26,592 nt of DNA from Pseudoneurospora amorphoporcata (GCA_033297205.1 MU859368.1:1-26592), one strand, 5' to 3'. Shown: positions 1 to 9,819, numbered from the stretch's first letter. Translations and numbers: made by a program. The notes: generated from the letters alone by a model not told the origin.

Positions 1-95
1 CGCTTCCGCTCCTCTCAGCTACAAGTGCATAGTTCACTGTAGCATCCCTATACTAGTACTATCATCATAGGCTAGTTAGGGCATTGCAGCAAACA
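1..95 (-). mobile_element. LTR-X, partial copy in reverse orientation, cut by window edge
   Basis: The reverse complement of this stretch begins TGTTTGCTGCAATGCCC and matches the starts of the LTR-X copies at 4241 and 24965 with only a few differences. The copy runs off the left edge, so its full length and the matching duplication cannot be seen. Just inside the window, CAATC (96-100) follows the LTR end. This would be one half of the 5-bp target duplication if the other half lies outside. The LTR interrupts the element Y copy at 96-705. Confidence 0.85.
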
Positions 96-705
96 CAATC
101 TTTCAAGGTTGCTATGCTATGCCAAGCCCAGATTCTAGACTACAGCGTACGCACCCCTAGATTTGTACCTAGACCCAGTTCTTACAGGGCATTTATATAG
201 TGGTCTTATAGGGCACTTAGCGGCACGGTCGCATGCGCCCGTCAGCTGGGTCACTACATCGGTCATCTACATCGCAATTAGCTAGGGAAACGCACAGAAA
301 AATGATAGATCATTCTATACCATCGACAGATGCTAGCGCTTTGTTTATTTAATAATATCTAATAATGCGCGACGTAGTGGATTGAAGGATTACAATGTAG
401 TAATGTATGCGATAGTAGTTTGGTAAAGGAAGTAGTGTGACAAGGCACTAGTGCTAGTGCTAGAAAATCACGAGTTAGACTGCCCAGTCTAGGCTAGTTT
501 GGGCGCCCAGACCAGGGTGGCCAGTGTAGTACGACTGCAGGGGTCTAAACGTGTACTGAGCTGAAATCTAGGAGCTTAGTGGGCACGGTACAACCTAGAT
601 AGGTGTGGAACCATAGCAGGTCGCCAGGGTTCGGGTTATATATGGGAAAAAAAATGTGGATCCATGTGCAAGTAGAGTTTTGCCAACGTGCGAGTAGCGC
701 TTCTC
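96..705 (-). mobile_element. Truncated copy of TIR element Y
   Basis: Read on the minus strand from 705, the sequence begins GAGAAGCGCTACTCGC and follows the complete element Y at 5406-6157 for about 600 bp, up to the GATTG that abuts LTR-X at 95/96. The missing end of Y probably lies beyond that LTR, outside the window. Many differences from the other copy are C/T or G/A transitions, for example in the second terminal unit around 665-675. No long reading frame is present, so this is a non-autonomous element. Confidence 0.85.
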
Positions 706-1257
706 TTAATAATTGTAGGCTAGCGGGAATTAATATTTTAATATAACATATAGTATATGAATACTCATTTAAATTTCCCTTTATTAAAGTTTAACAAATA
801 TTTGATTTTATAATCTTAATACACTCTTATACTTAAATCTAAAATCATTATATAAATTATTAGATTTATATAAAGATATAACCTTTTGTTGTTTTTATTA
901 AAATTTATTTAAATCTTAGATTAGCTATATAATTTAGGATTTATCGATTACTTCGCACAGCCCTCTCTATACAATCTTTCCTAACTTACCCTCCCTAACT
1001 AACTCTCCTTTTTATAACCCTCCCTATTACTTCCTATATCTCTCTTTATATTACTTCTTTTTATTTATATTATTAATTTTATTATCCTTTCTTCACTAGT
1101 ATTCTACAATAATTTTTCTATGTTGCCTTCGCGATTTTATTACGATAGTATACTATTATACTATTTACCTTGCCTATTAATTCGTTACGATTGAAATTAT
1201 TCTCCTCCGCTGCCGCCGCTGCTATTGCGCCTTCTATATTGAAACTGACTTTAATAT
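706..1257. other. AT-rich stretch without a gene
   Basis: This is strongly AT-rich sequence with stops in all frames and no gene. It looks like decayed repeat DNA between element Y (left) and element W (right). I could not identify its source. Confidence 0.6.
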
Positions 1258-1672
1258 GAGAATGTCTTTTCAGACTGTAGCAAATGTCTTTTCGTACTGT
1301 CGGCCAAAACTAAAACTAAATATAACTTAGCCAATTGTAAAGGCACGGGAACGATTGTAGTATTAGACTTTCTATTATTTTTTTGCGCTTTTTACACACC
1401 TAGCGCCGGGACCTTGACGTAGGGTATAGTAAAGAAGTAGGAAAAAGATAAAAATTTGGCTAAAAGATTCTTTCTTTTTATTTCTTCGCCCAACGCAAAG
1501 CTTAACGGGCAGTAGCTATTACGCCGTAGATACTATCTTATAGAGTAAAAAATATGAAAAATTCTAATACTATTTCTATTCTTATACGATTATAAATAGC
1601 TAAGTTATACCTAGTTATAGAATTTAGCAACAGTACGAAAAGACATTTGCTACAGTCCGAAAAGACATTCTC
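1258..1672. mobile_element. TIR element W, 415 bp, perfect 8-bp target duplication
   Basis: Terminal inverted repeats of 43 bp (1258-1300 and 1630-1672) differ at one position and begin GAGAATGTCTTTTC. The element is flanked on both sides by TTTAATAT (1250-1257 and 1673-1680), a perfect 8-bp duplication. Inside each TIR the motif AATGTCTTTTC occurs twice, 22 bp apart. There is no coding capacity, so this is a MITE-like non-autonomous DNA transposon. An 8-bp duplication fits hAT-type or some Mutator-type transposases; the superfamily cannot be fixed from this copy. Confidence 0.9.
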
Positions 1673-2957
1673 TTTAATATTACCACTAACCTTAATATTT
1701 CTATACTCTATTATAAAATTAAAAATATTAGTAGTAGCCAGAAGGATATATATATATATTTTCTTAAGAAAATACGGTCGAACCGTATAGTATTTAAGAG
1801 TAAATTTGAACTTGCTAATTACCTTCTCGATTATAATTCTATACTAATTGTATTGCAAGTTATATAACTCCTAATACATCGCCAGTCGCAACCTCACCTT
1901 CGTTGATTTTTAAAGCTAATATTATATATTACGATACGAGATTAATAATAGATAGGAATAATTATAGCCTACGTTATCTAAGTAAAAGTACTTCTAAAGG
2001 ATAATAAATTCTTTTGTAAGCGAATAGCTAAATACTTTTATATTAGCAGTAAAGCCTTTATACCTGAGTAGGATATATAATATACAATTGCTAAAATTAT
2101 AGACTATTATTAAATTCATTAATATATCCCCTTTACAATTACTCTATAGTGCCTAGTCCTCTATGCTAATTATAATAGGAAAGTGCGAGCTGTTGATTAC
2201 ACTTAAAACCCTACTAAAAAAAAGAATATGCTTTCGAATTTTATTTAATAATAAGGGGTATTTTATCACGGGGCAAGGGCGCCGTTAGGTATAGGGTATG
2301 ACATATGTTGTTGTACGAGGGAGGAAAGAAGAGGTGTGCGCCAGCCAGAGCATACATAGGGCTCGTTGAGCCCTCGTGCCAAGGCTAGTCCCAGTGCTAT
2401 GACCATGCTGGTCAATGATACTAAGGCACAGGGTATGCGATCTATCCCTGTGACAATTTATAGTAGTAGTAATTATACTTTTACTTATACTAAATATAAG
2501 TAACTTCGAAGAACAGTATAGAATACTTTAGTATTAAATATAGTAAACTAAAGCTATTATTAAATTAATATTAATATTAAAACTAACTTATTAATAATAG
2601 TAATATTTTGCCTAAATACGTATTTAACTATATGATAGGTTAAGCTTTATATTCCTATTACTATAAAAATTAATACTCTTTCATCAATATTTAACATACA
2701 GCTCAGTATAATATTGCTATTATATTACAACTATATAACTAATATAAGGAAAATCCCTACTTATATTCAAATTAAGAATTAGAATCGACTACTATAGCCT
2801 ATTAATAAGTCCTTCGTAACGACTATACCTTTTAATAAGTTAAAATATATAAGGACGAGAGGCTTAGACTATATTGCAAGAAAAATTACAACTAACAAAG
2901 CGACTGCAACCTTTATTTTATATATATATTAGGCAATTTTGTTCGACTTTATAATAT
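1673..2957. other. AT-rich repeat relic with a small GC island
   Basis: This is highly AT-rich sequence without a usable reading frame. A GC-richer island at about 2268-2455 includes the inverted motif GGGCTCGTTGAGCCC and stands out from its surroundings, so it is probably a piece of a different, less mutated repeat. I see no gene, and no match to the other repeats in the window. Confidence 0.5.
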
Positions 2958-3407
2958 GAGAAGCTCTATCTGCACGAGGTAAAAACTCTATGTGCACAGG
3001 GAAAAAAACCTGAGTTCTAATGTCTTTTTAATGTCTTGTTTAAAGTATTAAAAAGTGTTATACGAAGTTAAAAAAGATATGATATTTTTTTAAATTTTTT
3101 TTCTCTACCTAATAACACCTTTTTGAAGACTAGAAATACTCAGTGGCTTATAAAAACCTTACAGAAAGAAAACTATTTTAAAGAAATAAATACGAAAATT
3201 AAAAGCCTAAAAGTTCAAAAAGATAGTATTTAGATAACCCTTAGGGCTATGAGGTTGGTAGTTACTTTGAAAAATTCTGCGAAAATCGACGAGTAGTTTG
3301 GTACTACTTTTGATCTTATACACTAATGTTTCATTAAGTTATACTTAAAATACCAAAGTGGATCCCTATACAGATAGAGTTTTTACCCCGTGCAGATAGA
3401 GCTTCTC
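2958..3407. mobile_element. TIR element Z, 450 bp
   Basis: The left end begins GAGAAGCTCTATCTGCACG and the right end is its inverted repeat (TIRs of about 45 bp, 2958-3002 and 3363-3407). The motif CTCTATSTGCAC occurs twice in the left TIR with a 22-bp period, the same layout as in W and Y. The interior is AT-rich and non-coding. The flanks (TATAATAT on the left, ACTTTTAT on the right) match at only four of eight positions, so a target duplication is not demonstrated. Confidence 0.75.
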
Positions 3408-3591
3408 ACTTTTATTCTGTAGTTTTTTAGTATTTATTTTAAGAATAACTTTGTATAGTTGCGCGTATAGAATATATTAGTTTGCTTTAGTATAATATTT
3501 TTATATTTATTTTTAGAACTATTAATTGTTTTATTAAAATTTCTATAATATATATCCAGAGGTTATCAGCCTACGGGCATTCCTCTACTAA

Positions 3592-3867
3592 AGGAATGTT
3601 CCGGACGTTGAGACACCATATTGCGCGTATGGCGCCGGGAAAGAAACATTTACACACATCGTCTTTGGGTGCTTGAGAACGGAGGAACACTAGACGACGG
3701 AGCAAGAGTGGCCTCAGACTCAAGAAGAATTGCAGAAACACCTTGACGACGGACGCAAAGCGGAGCGAATCTTATCGTGGGCACTCCGGTTGGGAAGATT
3801 AAACGAGTACCGATTGGCAGTGGAGATGGAAAGGGAGTATTGCGAGGAGGTCGCGATATATTTATAA
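3592..3867 (+). pseudogene. C-terminal relic of a non-LTR retrotransposon (LINE) polyprotein
   Basis: The frame from 3592 to the TAA at 3865-3867 reads through a knuckle-like motif, CAYGAGKETFTHIVFGC (Cys codons at 3622 and 3670, His at 3655). It then has one in-frame TAG (3691-3693), followed by AERILSWALRLGRLNEYRLA. A C-x-x-G...ET..H....C knuckle followed by an Arg/Leu-rich 'GRL' helix is characteristic of the end of fungal Tad/I-like LINE ORF2 proteins, downstream of the RNase H region. Here the usual second Cys of the knuckle is Tyr. Upstream sequence is AT-rich with many stops, so the rest of the element is either decayed or absent. The family assignment rests on motif recognition only. 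Confidence 0.6.
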
Positions 3868-4240
3868 TCACACTACTAGAATACAGTTTTGTGTTCTAGT
3901 GATAGGATTGAGAGCGGATTGTTCGCTAGAGCAGTGGGTGTGTACCGCAATAGCTGGAAACTAGAAGGAGCGGTCGCGAGTTCAATCGCGACCTCACGTA
4001 GCGGAGGTTTTAGTCCAGCGACGCTTATCGTCGCAAGGTTTTACCTACCGAAAGCCAGGAGAAGGACCTCATGCCGGATTGGCGTTGTATTTAGGTATAG
4101 CTAAAGAATAAGATTATTATTATTATTATTATAATACATATCCCCTTTATCTAGCTTCTATATTTTTTTTGTTCTTATTATATACTGATAGCGTTAAAGG
4201 CTAATTGTAAATTTATTAGCTAAGACTCAAGTATAATTAT
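3868..4240. other. Probable 3' UTR and tail of the LINE relic
   Basis: About 240 bp of near-normal composition follows the relic's stop codon and runs into an (ATT)n array, then AT-rich DNA up to LTR-X. Non-LTR elements often end in an A-rich or simple-repeat tail, so the array at 4113-4133 may mark the element's 3' end. That is inference. Short reading frames here (for example 3889-4104) have no recognisable features. Confidence 0.4.
4113..4133. repeat. (ATT)n microsatellite
   Basis: An uninterrupted run of about seven ATT triplets. See the neighbouring LINE relic for a possible role as its tail. Confidence 0.9.
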
Positions 4241-4322
4241 TGTTTGCTGCAATGCCCTAACTAGCTTATAATGATAGTACTAGTATAGGGATGCTACAGT
4301 GAACTATGCACTTGTAGCAAAG

Positions 4323-4716
4323 TGTGACGAACGGCAGTCTGATCTGCCTAAGTGGGATAGCTGAAGGTAAAGACTATCAGTGCTGTTCGGTGAAGCCAAA
4401 AGGTTCACAACAAGTATAGTAGCGTTATACGTGTCTCGGTGATAAAGATCAATTGACTACTGTCGAACTATCTGACAATCTGAGTTCTCCCGTAGTCCCT
4501 TTATACCTCCTCGCCCTACTGCGAGATATCTGTCCTCGGATGTTCACGCGGTCGTGAACCCCTATAGAATGTGTGATGGCTCACCGTGAGCCCGTGCGTC
4601 AGTGAGCACCTGCATACGCCCTTCTGGCACGTGCTTGACCTCCCGGGTGTTACACTGGTTATCGCCAGTGAGTGGTCGGGTCTTGGGCGACCCTAGTGCC
4701 GCTTAAGTTCGTAACA
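4323..4716 (+). mobile_element. Solo LTR-L nested inside LTR-X
   Basis: A 394-bp LTR starting TGTGACGAACGGCAG and ending AAGTTCGTAACA, with the imperfect inverted termini TGT(G)ACGAAC / GTTCGTAACA. It is flanked by the perfect 5-bp duplication CAAAG (4318-4322 and 4717-4721). The same site is unoccupied in the LTR-X copy at 24965 (around 25042-25046) and in the left-edge copy (14-18), which proves the insertion boundaries. A close relative lies at 24219-24644. Confidence 0.95.
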
Positions 4717-4760
4717 CAAAGCGGAGCGGAAGCGGTGGTACGACAGCAGTGCTGAAGGAA

Positions 4761-4793
4761 GCAGCGTATTTGCAGCGTATTTGCAGCGTAGTT
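4761..4793 (+). repeat. 11-bp tandem repeat, three units, inside LTR-X
   Basis: Units GCAGCGTATTT, GCAGCGTATTT and GCAGCGTAGTT lie in tandem. The LTR-X copy at 24965 has only two comparable units (GTAGCGTAGTT GCAGCGTAGTT), so the array length varies between copies. Confidence 0.85.
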
Positions 4794-5405
4794 GCAAATA
4801 CAATAGGAGTGTTGTAAAAGAGGTCTTAGAGAGGACTCTGCTCTTAAGACAGAAGATTACAGTGAACTCTGCACTATGAAAAACAACTTATTATAGTAAA
4901 CTCTGCACTATAAGAAAAGACTGTATTGTATTGCTTGAGTGTCCTTGCTTGCTTGCTTAAGGAGTGACTAACTAACGGAGAGGAGAGGTCTTTATATACA
5001 TAAATGCTAAGTGTCTGGAAGCTTCTAGAGTGTAGAAGTGCTTGTAAGAGTACTATACCATGAAAGGAAAGAGTTGAATCTATGAGTTTCTGTTGTATTC
5101 TATAATGACAAATTAATTTAGGGAGAATGCTGAATAGGTTCGAGAATCCAGAACGCAGTGGTGAAACCTCTGTATTCTAGTAGATTCTATGGGGGCTGAG
5201 TCGACTGATTCCGTAACGTAGAAGGAATAGTGTCCTCAGCAATCAGCCTTCTATACTACAAGGTAGTACAAGGTAGTTACAAGGCACAGTACTAGCCACA
5301 CGTTAACAATTATTACTTATAATAATTTCAATTCCGTAAATTGTATTAGTGATTTTAATATAGGCAGCAAGATATTATATAGAATTTTATTATATATTTC
5401 TTTAT

Positions 5406-6157
5406 GAGAAGCGCTACTCGCACGTTGGCAAAACTCTACTCGCACGTGGATCCACATTTTCTTCCTATACATAACCTAAACCCTGGCGACCTACTATGGT
5501 CTTGTACTAATCTAGGTCGTACCGTGCTCGCTAAGTTTTCAAATTTTAGCCTAGTACACGTTCAGACCCCTACAGTCGTACTGCACTGGCCACCCTAGTC
5601 TAGGCGCCTAGACTAGCCTAGACTAGGTAGTCTAACTCTTGTGATTTTCTAGCACTAGCACTAGTGCCTTGTCGCACTACTTCCTTCACTAAACTACTAT
5701 CATATATATTACCATATTGTAATCCTTCAATCTACTACGTCGCGCATTATTAGATATCATCAAGTAAACAAAGCGCCAACATCTGTCGACAGTACGGAAT
5801 GATCCATTATTTTTCTGTGCATTTCCCTAGCTAATTGTAATGTAGATGACCAATGTAGTGACCTAGCTGACGAGCGCATACGACCGTGCTGCTAAGTGCC
5901 CTGTAAGACCGCTATATAAATGCCCTGTAAGAACTGGGTCTGGGTGCAAATCTGAGGGTGCGTGCGCTGCAGTCTGAAATCTGGGCTTGGCATAGTATAG
6001 CAACCTTGAAAGATTGAAATGCTTAGATGTGCTTGGCGAAATTTATGAAAGAATACATCTGCTATTGCAGACTTCGAGCAGGTTCGGGTTATGTATAGGA
6101 AAAAAATGTAGATCCACGTGCGAGTAGAGTTTTGCCAACGTGCGAGTAGCGCTTCTC
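5406..6157. mobile_element. TIR element Y, complete copy, 752 bp
   Basis: Terminal inverted repeats of about 75 bp (5406-5480 and 6083-6157) begin GAGAAGCGCTACTCGC. Within each, CTACTCGCACGT occurs twice at exactly a 22-bp period. The interior has no credible ORF. It contains a perfect 22-bp palindrome at 5595-5616. The flanks TTCTTTAT and ATACTTAT agree at five of eight positions; TA-type or 2-bp duplications are also arguable, so the target duplication is uncertain. A second copy, interrupted by LTR-X, is at 96-705. Confidence 0.85.
5595..5616. repeat. Perfect 22-bp palindrome within element Y
   Basis: CTAGTCTAGGC is followed directly by its reverse complement GCCTAGACTAG. The corresponding site of the truncated copy (around 494-515) is a GC-richer, slightly imperfect palindrome centred on GGGCGCCC. 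Confidence 0.9.
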
Positions 6158-6386
6158 ATACTTATAAGGCTAGAAATACTTATTATATAGTGGAAATATA
6201 AAAATAACATATAGAAGTATAAATTTATAATATGTATAATCTTTAAATACTTCATTTTATCAAGTTTGAAATTATTATAGTTATATAATATTAGAATATT
6301 TATCTAAGGTTAAATAGAAATTAAATATTTTTACGTAAATTTATTATTTTTGTTCAACTTTAGTACAAATATGAATTAATATTATA

Positions 6387-6515
6387 CTATTTAGACCCGC
6401 AGTTTCCAAGCCACGCGCCACATGCTCTGCTGTGGCGGCTGAAAAGCGAGGCGGATCCGCAGGGGAAAAAATGGGGGCTGATAATTTGGAAAGCGTCGTT
6501 ATTATAAGAGACTAG
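6387..6515 (+). pseudogene. C-terminal end of an unidentified repeat-encoded protein
   Basis: The frame runs 42 codons to the TAG at 6513-6515 and ends GADNLESVVIIRD. The same 129 nt, with no gaps, occurs inverted at 25996-26124, also in frame and also ending at a stop, with 29 of 42 residues identical by hand count. Upstream of 6387 the frame contains several TAA/TGA/TAG stops in AT-rich DNA, which fits RIP decay. The left copy is the GC-richer one. The parent protein is unknown to me; a transposon ORF is the likeliest source because it is repeated and lies at the edge of a repeat block. Confidence 0.6.
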
Positions 6516-7610
6516 GCTGGCGAACACCCTCTAACGTATTCGGAACAAGACGGACGACGAAAAAAAGAAAAACGTGTCCGCCACGTGCTAGAGTGCCATT
6601 CACTTGTCCCGGTTTGCCGATGTGGGAACGGACTCTCCAAATGTTCGAAGAGGTCGGACGACAAAAAGCACGGACAAGTTATTGGTGAAAGTGATTCTTC
6701 TTCTCCAGGCTTGTGATTGCTTGGTGTGTAAAGGTGTCACGAAGCTGTCTGAGGCTAGCTACACACATCGTGTAGGTTTTTGAGTTACGATCAAGGGGGT
6801 GACAGGCCGGCGCAATGAATCGGGAGAACACCAGTGAGACATGCTGTCCTTCGGAGCTTACCGCCCGAGATACTGTGTATGTAAGAGCTGTACACATCTG
6901 TGAGGCGTTGGAAGATTAGCCAGCACGTGTAACATGAGTACAAAGGGCCCAACGGTACGTACCTCTGGTGAGGCTAGATGAAGGAACAGAGGGAGCATGC
7001 CGGTGTTCGCCAGAAGATAGGGAAGGCCAGCATCGAAACTGTAAACGAAGTGTTTGCAAACAGGCGAATCCCTCCAATATCATTTAGTGATTAGATCATT
7101 ACAACAACAACAACAACAACAAAACATTGTGTCGCTAAATCCCCGCCGTTGAAGCCATGATTAGGCTGTTCTTCAGTAGTGTTGATGTAGTCTCCTTCGC
7201 AAATCCAGTCCAGTTACTCCTGCAATCAAACCATCATTCTGATCATTTCTATGCCTTTTCCTCCAATAACAATCCCGTGATCAGTTTAAAAACTCCGTGT
7301 AACATGCTGCAAAGGTACAAATTCTCCATAGTGTCTGAGACGCCGCAAAGCCAAAAGTGGTCGAGTCCTCCTGAATTGTTGCGATGGCCCGTATGTCCAT
7401 ACAAATGCCCGAAAGTGATGTTAAGCCAAGTGAAGGGTATAAAACGCCTGTTGATCGATGATAGTCGCCGAACCGATGCTGAAAAGAAAGTGCTGCTAAT
7501 GACGCCCGTTTTGACCGGTAAATGCAAATGCGTCAGTTCTTTCGTGTCTGTGTGTGCTCCATGTCGAGATCTCGAGAAAGCGAAGAAGTTTGAGGCGTGA
7601 ATAGAAATGT
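6516..7610. other. Intergenic, no convincing gene
   Basis: Base composition returns to normal here. An open frame on the plus strand at 7157-7600 (147 codons) and one on the minus strand at 7249-7638 overlap each other. Neither has recognisable domains or a strong reason to be chosen. The segment next to 7611 most likely includes the 3' UTR of the minus-strand gene. It contains an (ACA)7 run at 7101-7121. Confidence 0.5.
7101..7121. repeat. (ACA)7 microsatellite
   Basis: Seven perfect ACA triplets, about 490 bp beyond the stop codon of the minus-strand gene at 7611-8417. Confidence 0.9.
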
Positions 7611-8417
7611 TCATCGCCTGAGCATGCTGAGCCACCAACTCTTGCGCCTACGTTCACTTCGATCATCGGGCTTCTCCGCCTTGTCGTCCTCGAGGTCCAA
7701 ACGGTACCGCACAACGCTCCCCCGGTCGTCCTCAAATCCAACATGTCTCTTGCTGGGAGGCACTACGCACTCTGGCACAATGTGACGCATGAACCATCCG
7801 CGCACACCCCTGCTGGCGGCATCGATAGCCGCATATTCCATCCTCCTGGTCGAGTCGCTGGTCCAGTAATGTGTCGTCTGTGGTGGCAGGGGATGTACAT
7901 TTGTCTGCGCGGACTTGTCCTCCTGCATCTCTGCCTCGTCGATGGCATATTCGGGATTCGAGGTGGTGAAGACGGGGAACTCAAAGTACGTCACTGGTTG
8001 CGGAGCCTGGGCCGGGCGACATTGGTAAGACCGACGATGTGAGACGGCCTTGCTACCTTTCCTGCTCAAGCGAGTACCGGAGCTCGTGTTGGTTGCGGAC
8101 CGTTGAATGGTTGGCCTTGAGCGCCGTTTGGTTGAAGTGGAAGGTGTGGAGAGATTGGATGATAGGCGACAGGATGAGCGAGACTCTTTGCGTTGAATAG
8201 ATGCGTAGCCAGAATCTTGGCGTCGCATTTCCTGGATGGGCGGCGGAGGGCGGTCCCTGCAAAGAGCTTCAGAGAGAGGGGCGTGGCAGACGATGGTGGT
8301 TTGTTGCGAGGTGAGTTCGGGTTCAAGGGATTCGACGTCGTTGAAGCTATGATATGTCTGATTGGATACCATGCTCACCCGGGAGTGCGGGCGGTCACAG
8401 GACAGCTGAGTAGCCAT
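7611..8417 (-). CDS. Conserved-looking fungal protein of unknown function, 268 aa
   Basis: The frame is open upstream to 8606, but that region has no ATG before 8417. The ATG at 8417 sits in a good context (ACACATCATGGCT) and gives 268 residues. No known catalytic domain is visible. The first ~140 residues are Ser/Thr/Arg-rich and probably disordered, with MRRQDSGYAS at 64-73 and basic stretches at 97-130 (STKRRSRP, HRRSY). The C-terminal third looks ordered: TTHYWTSDSTRRMEYAAIDA (181-200), then GVRGWFMRHIVPEC (204-217) and VRYRLDLEDD (236-245), ending in a basic Trp-rich tail RRRKSWWLSMLRR. I have the impression this 'YWTSD..R..EYAAIDAA.RG' block recurs in Pezizomycotina proteins, but cannot verify it. 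No intron is needed. The basic segments could be nuclear localisation signals. No neighbour suggests a pathway. Confidence 0.75.
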   Translation of the reverse strand: MATQLSCDRPHSRVSMVSNQTYHSFNDVESLEPELTSQQTTIVCHAPLSEALCRDRPPPPIQEMRRQDSGYASIQRKESRSSCRLSSNLSTPSTSTKRRSRPTIQRSATNTSSGTRLSRKGSKAVSHRRSYQCRPAQAPQPVTYFEFPVFTTSNPEYAIDEAEMQEDKSAQTNVHPLPPQTTHYWTSDSTRRMEYAAIDAASRGVRGWFMRHIVPECVVPPSKRHVGFEDDRGSVVRYRLDLEDDKAEKPDDRSERRRKSWWLSMLRR

Positions 8418-9797
8418 GATGTGTATAGATGCTGATGGGTAGCCACTGTTGGGGCATAAAGCAGGCAGGAAACCCTCGAGGAGGTCCGGAGGCCAACCAC
8501 GATAAATAAACAACGGTGTGGGCCTTGTTTTGAAGCTTTGATCGTTGGCAGGGATTCGTAGATTTGTCGAATTTGGGAAAGGGCACTTTCTTGACTTTGT
8601 CGCCAAAAAAAGTTGCGGTCAGCGCTCGCGTGTTGGTCTGGGCCTTGCTTGTCTTGGAGCCAGAAAGATAGGACGCCGGCGTGGATCTTGGGAAGAATGA
8701 CCGAAAATCTCCAGCAAACCCCCGGAAGATCAAGACAGCGTCTGAAGCAGGGAAGGCTGGGGATGGGCGAATGAGGGGGTTGAATTGGGAGAGGGAGCCA
8801 CTTGGGACGACAAGTCCAAAAGTCCCATTGGCAGAAAGGGGGGCAGCGTGTGAACAGGAAGGTCCGCCGGGGAAGGACGTTAGCGAAGCGTTAGCGGGCT
8901 GCAGACGGTCCTTGGTTGACTGCAGCAGAAAGCAACCGTTTTTTGACGCCTGTTTGAAGCAGCCAAGACGAAAAGAAATTGATTCGAGAAGGCGGCCGGA
9001 AGTTTTTCACTCTAGAAGTTGGGAAGCACCGATCGAGGTTCGGCCCGTCCAAGCGGCTGGTCCTCCGGGCTCCAAAAGGCTCCGTCGACGTCACGGCTGG
9101 CGGTTCGAGCAGTTCTAGCGGTTAGATATAAGATTACGAGGGGAGCCGTTGGCGAAGATCGCTATGTCCACTGCACTTTGCGTATCCGCTCGTTATTTTT
9201 AAAACTACCTTAGACTTCGTGTCTCGCAGGGCAGTGCTGATGGGGAACGACAAGAGGTCAGTGACGTTGTGAGCAAATTCCACCCAATTCCATAGGTAGT
9301 ACACAATCCGGTGACCCCAGCGTCACCCAGGCGCAAATCGCAACTTGGACGATTTGGGTATCGCAAATGCATCTGTTGAGCACAAGTTCAACAGAATCTA
9401 CGATGGGATTGGATCCCAAGAGGCGGTCAGGCCACAGGGCCTTTGAAACTGAAGTGAGTTGCAATGCACGTCGAGTCGAGTGCCGGCAGCGGCGAGCGGG
9501 ACGGCCGGTGGAGCTCGTGAACGGAGCCGGACGGGAGGTCCAGCAAAAGGAGGCTGTGGCCGCTGTGATTTGTCCACTCCGATCGTCGACGCACTCAAGC
9601 GAACTGCTGCAGTCGTCGATGATGCAGACTGCAGAGAACTGCAAAGAACTGCAAGGGCGCTGACCTCGCAAAAGGGGGGGGAGGGGGAAGGAGAATGGCA
9701 AAAATTTGGTGGATTTCGTGATTGAGGGCCCCCTCAATGCATTGTGTCGAGTCAGAGCGTGGGGTTAAGATGATCCAACTCTTGCTGCGCGTCGCCG

Positions 9798-9819
9798 CCC
9801 CCCCCCCCCCAAAAAAAAA
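9798..9819. repeat. C13 followed by A9
   Basis: Thirteen C then nine A, directly abutting. Homopolymer lengths here are also the most error-prone positions for sequencing. Confidence 0.9.

Larger units (their letters stand above)
4241..5308 (+). mobile_element. Solo LTR-X, interrupted by LTR-L
   Basis: It starts TGTTTGCTGCAATGCC and ends CACACGTTAACA, giving the short inverted termini TGTT/AACA expected of an LTR. It is flanked by the perfect 5-bp duplication ATTAT (4236-4240 and 5309-5313). Without the inserted LTR-L and its duplicated 5 bp it is about 669 bp. There is no internal retrotransposon sequence, so it is a solo LTR left by LTR-LTR recombination. Compared with the copy at 24965-25855 it lacks about 250 bp (equivalent to about 25292-25540) and carries extra short duplications. 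Confidence 0.92.

Noticed and set aside
5138..5152. GGTTCGAGAATCC resembling a tRNA T-arm (also at about 25684)
   Set aside because: Part of the LTR-X repeat, wrong loop length and no cloverleaf.
5403..6160. TA dinucleotide duplication suggesting a Tc1/mariner origin of element Y
   Set aside because: The Y copy ending at 705 is followed by T and not A, so the extra terminal base is not conserved, and sister element W shows an 8-bp duplication.
7157..7600. Plus-strand frame of 147 codons
   Set aside because: No domain; overlaps an equally long minus-strand frame and probably the 3' UTR of the gene at 7611-8417.
9258..9737. Minus-strand frame of 159 codons
   Set aside because: Low-complexity, overlaps several plus-strand frames, no recognisable protein features.
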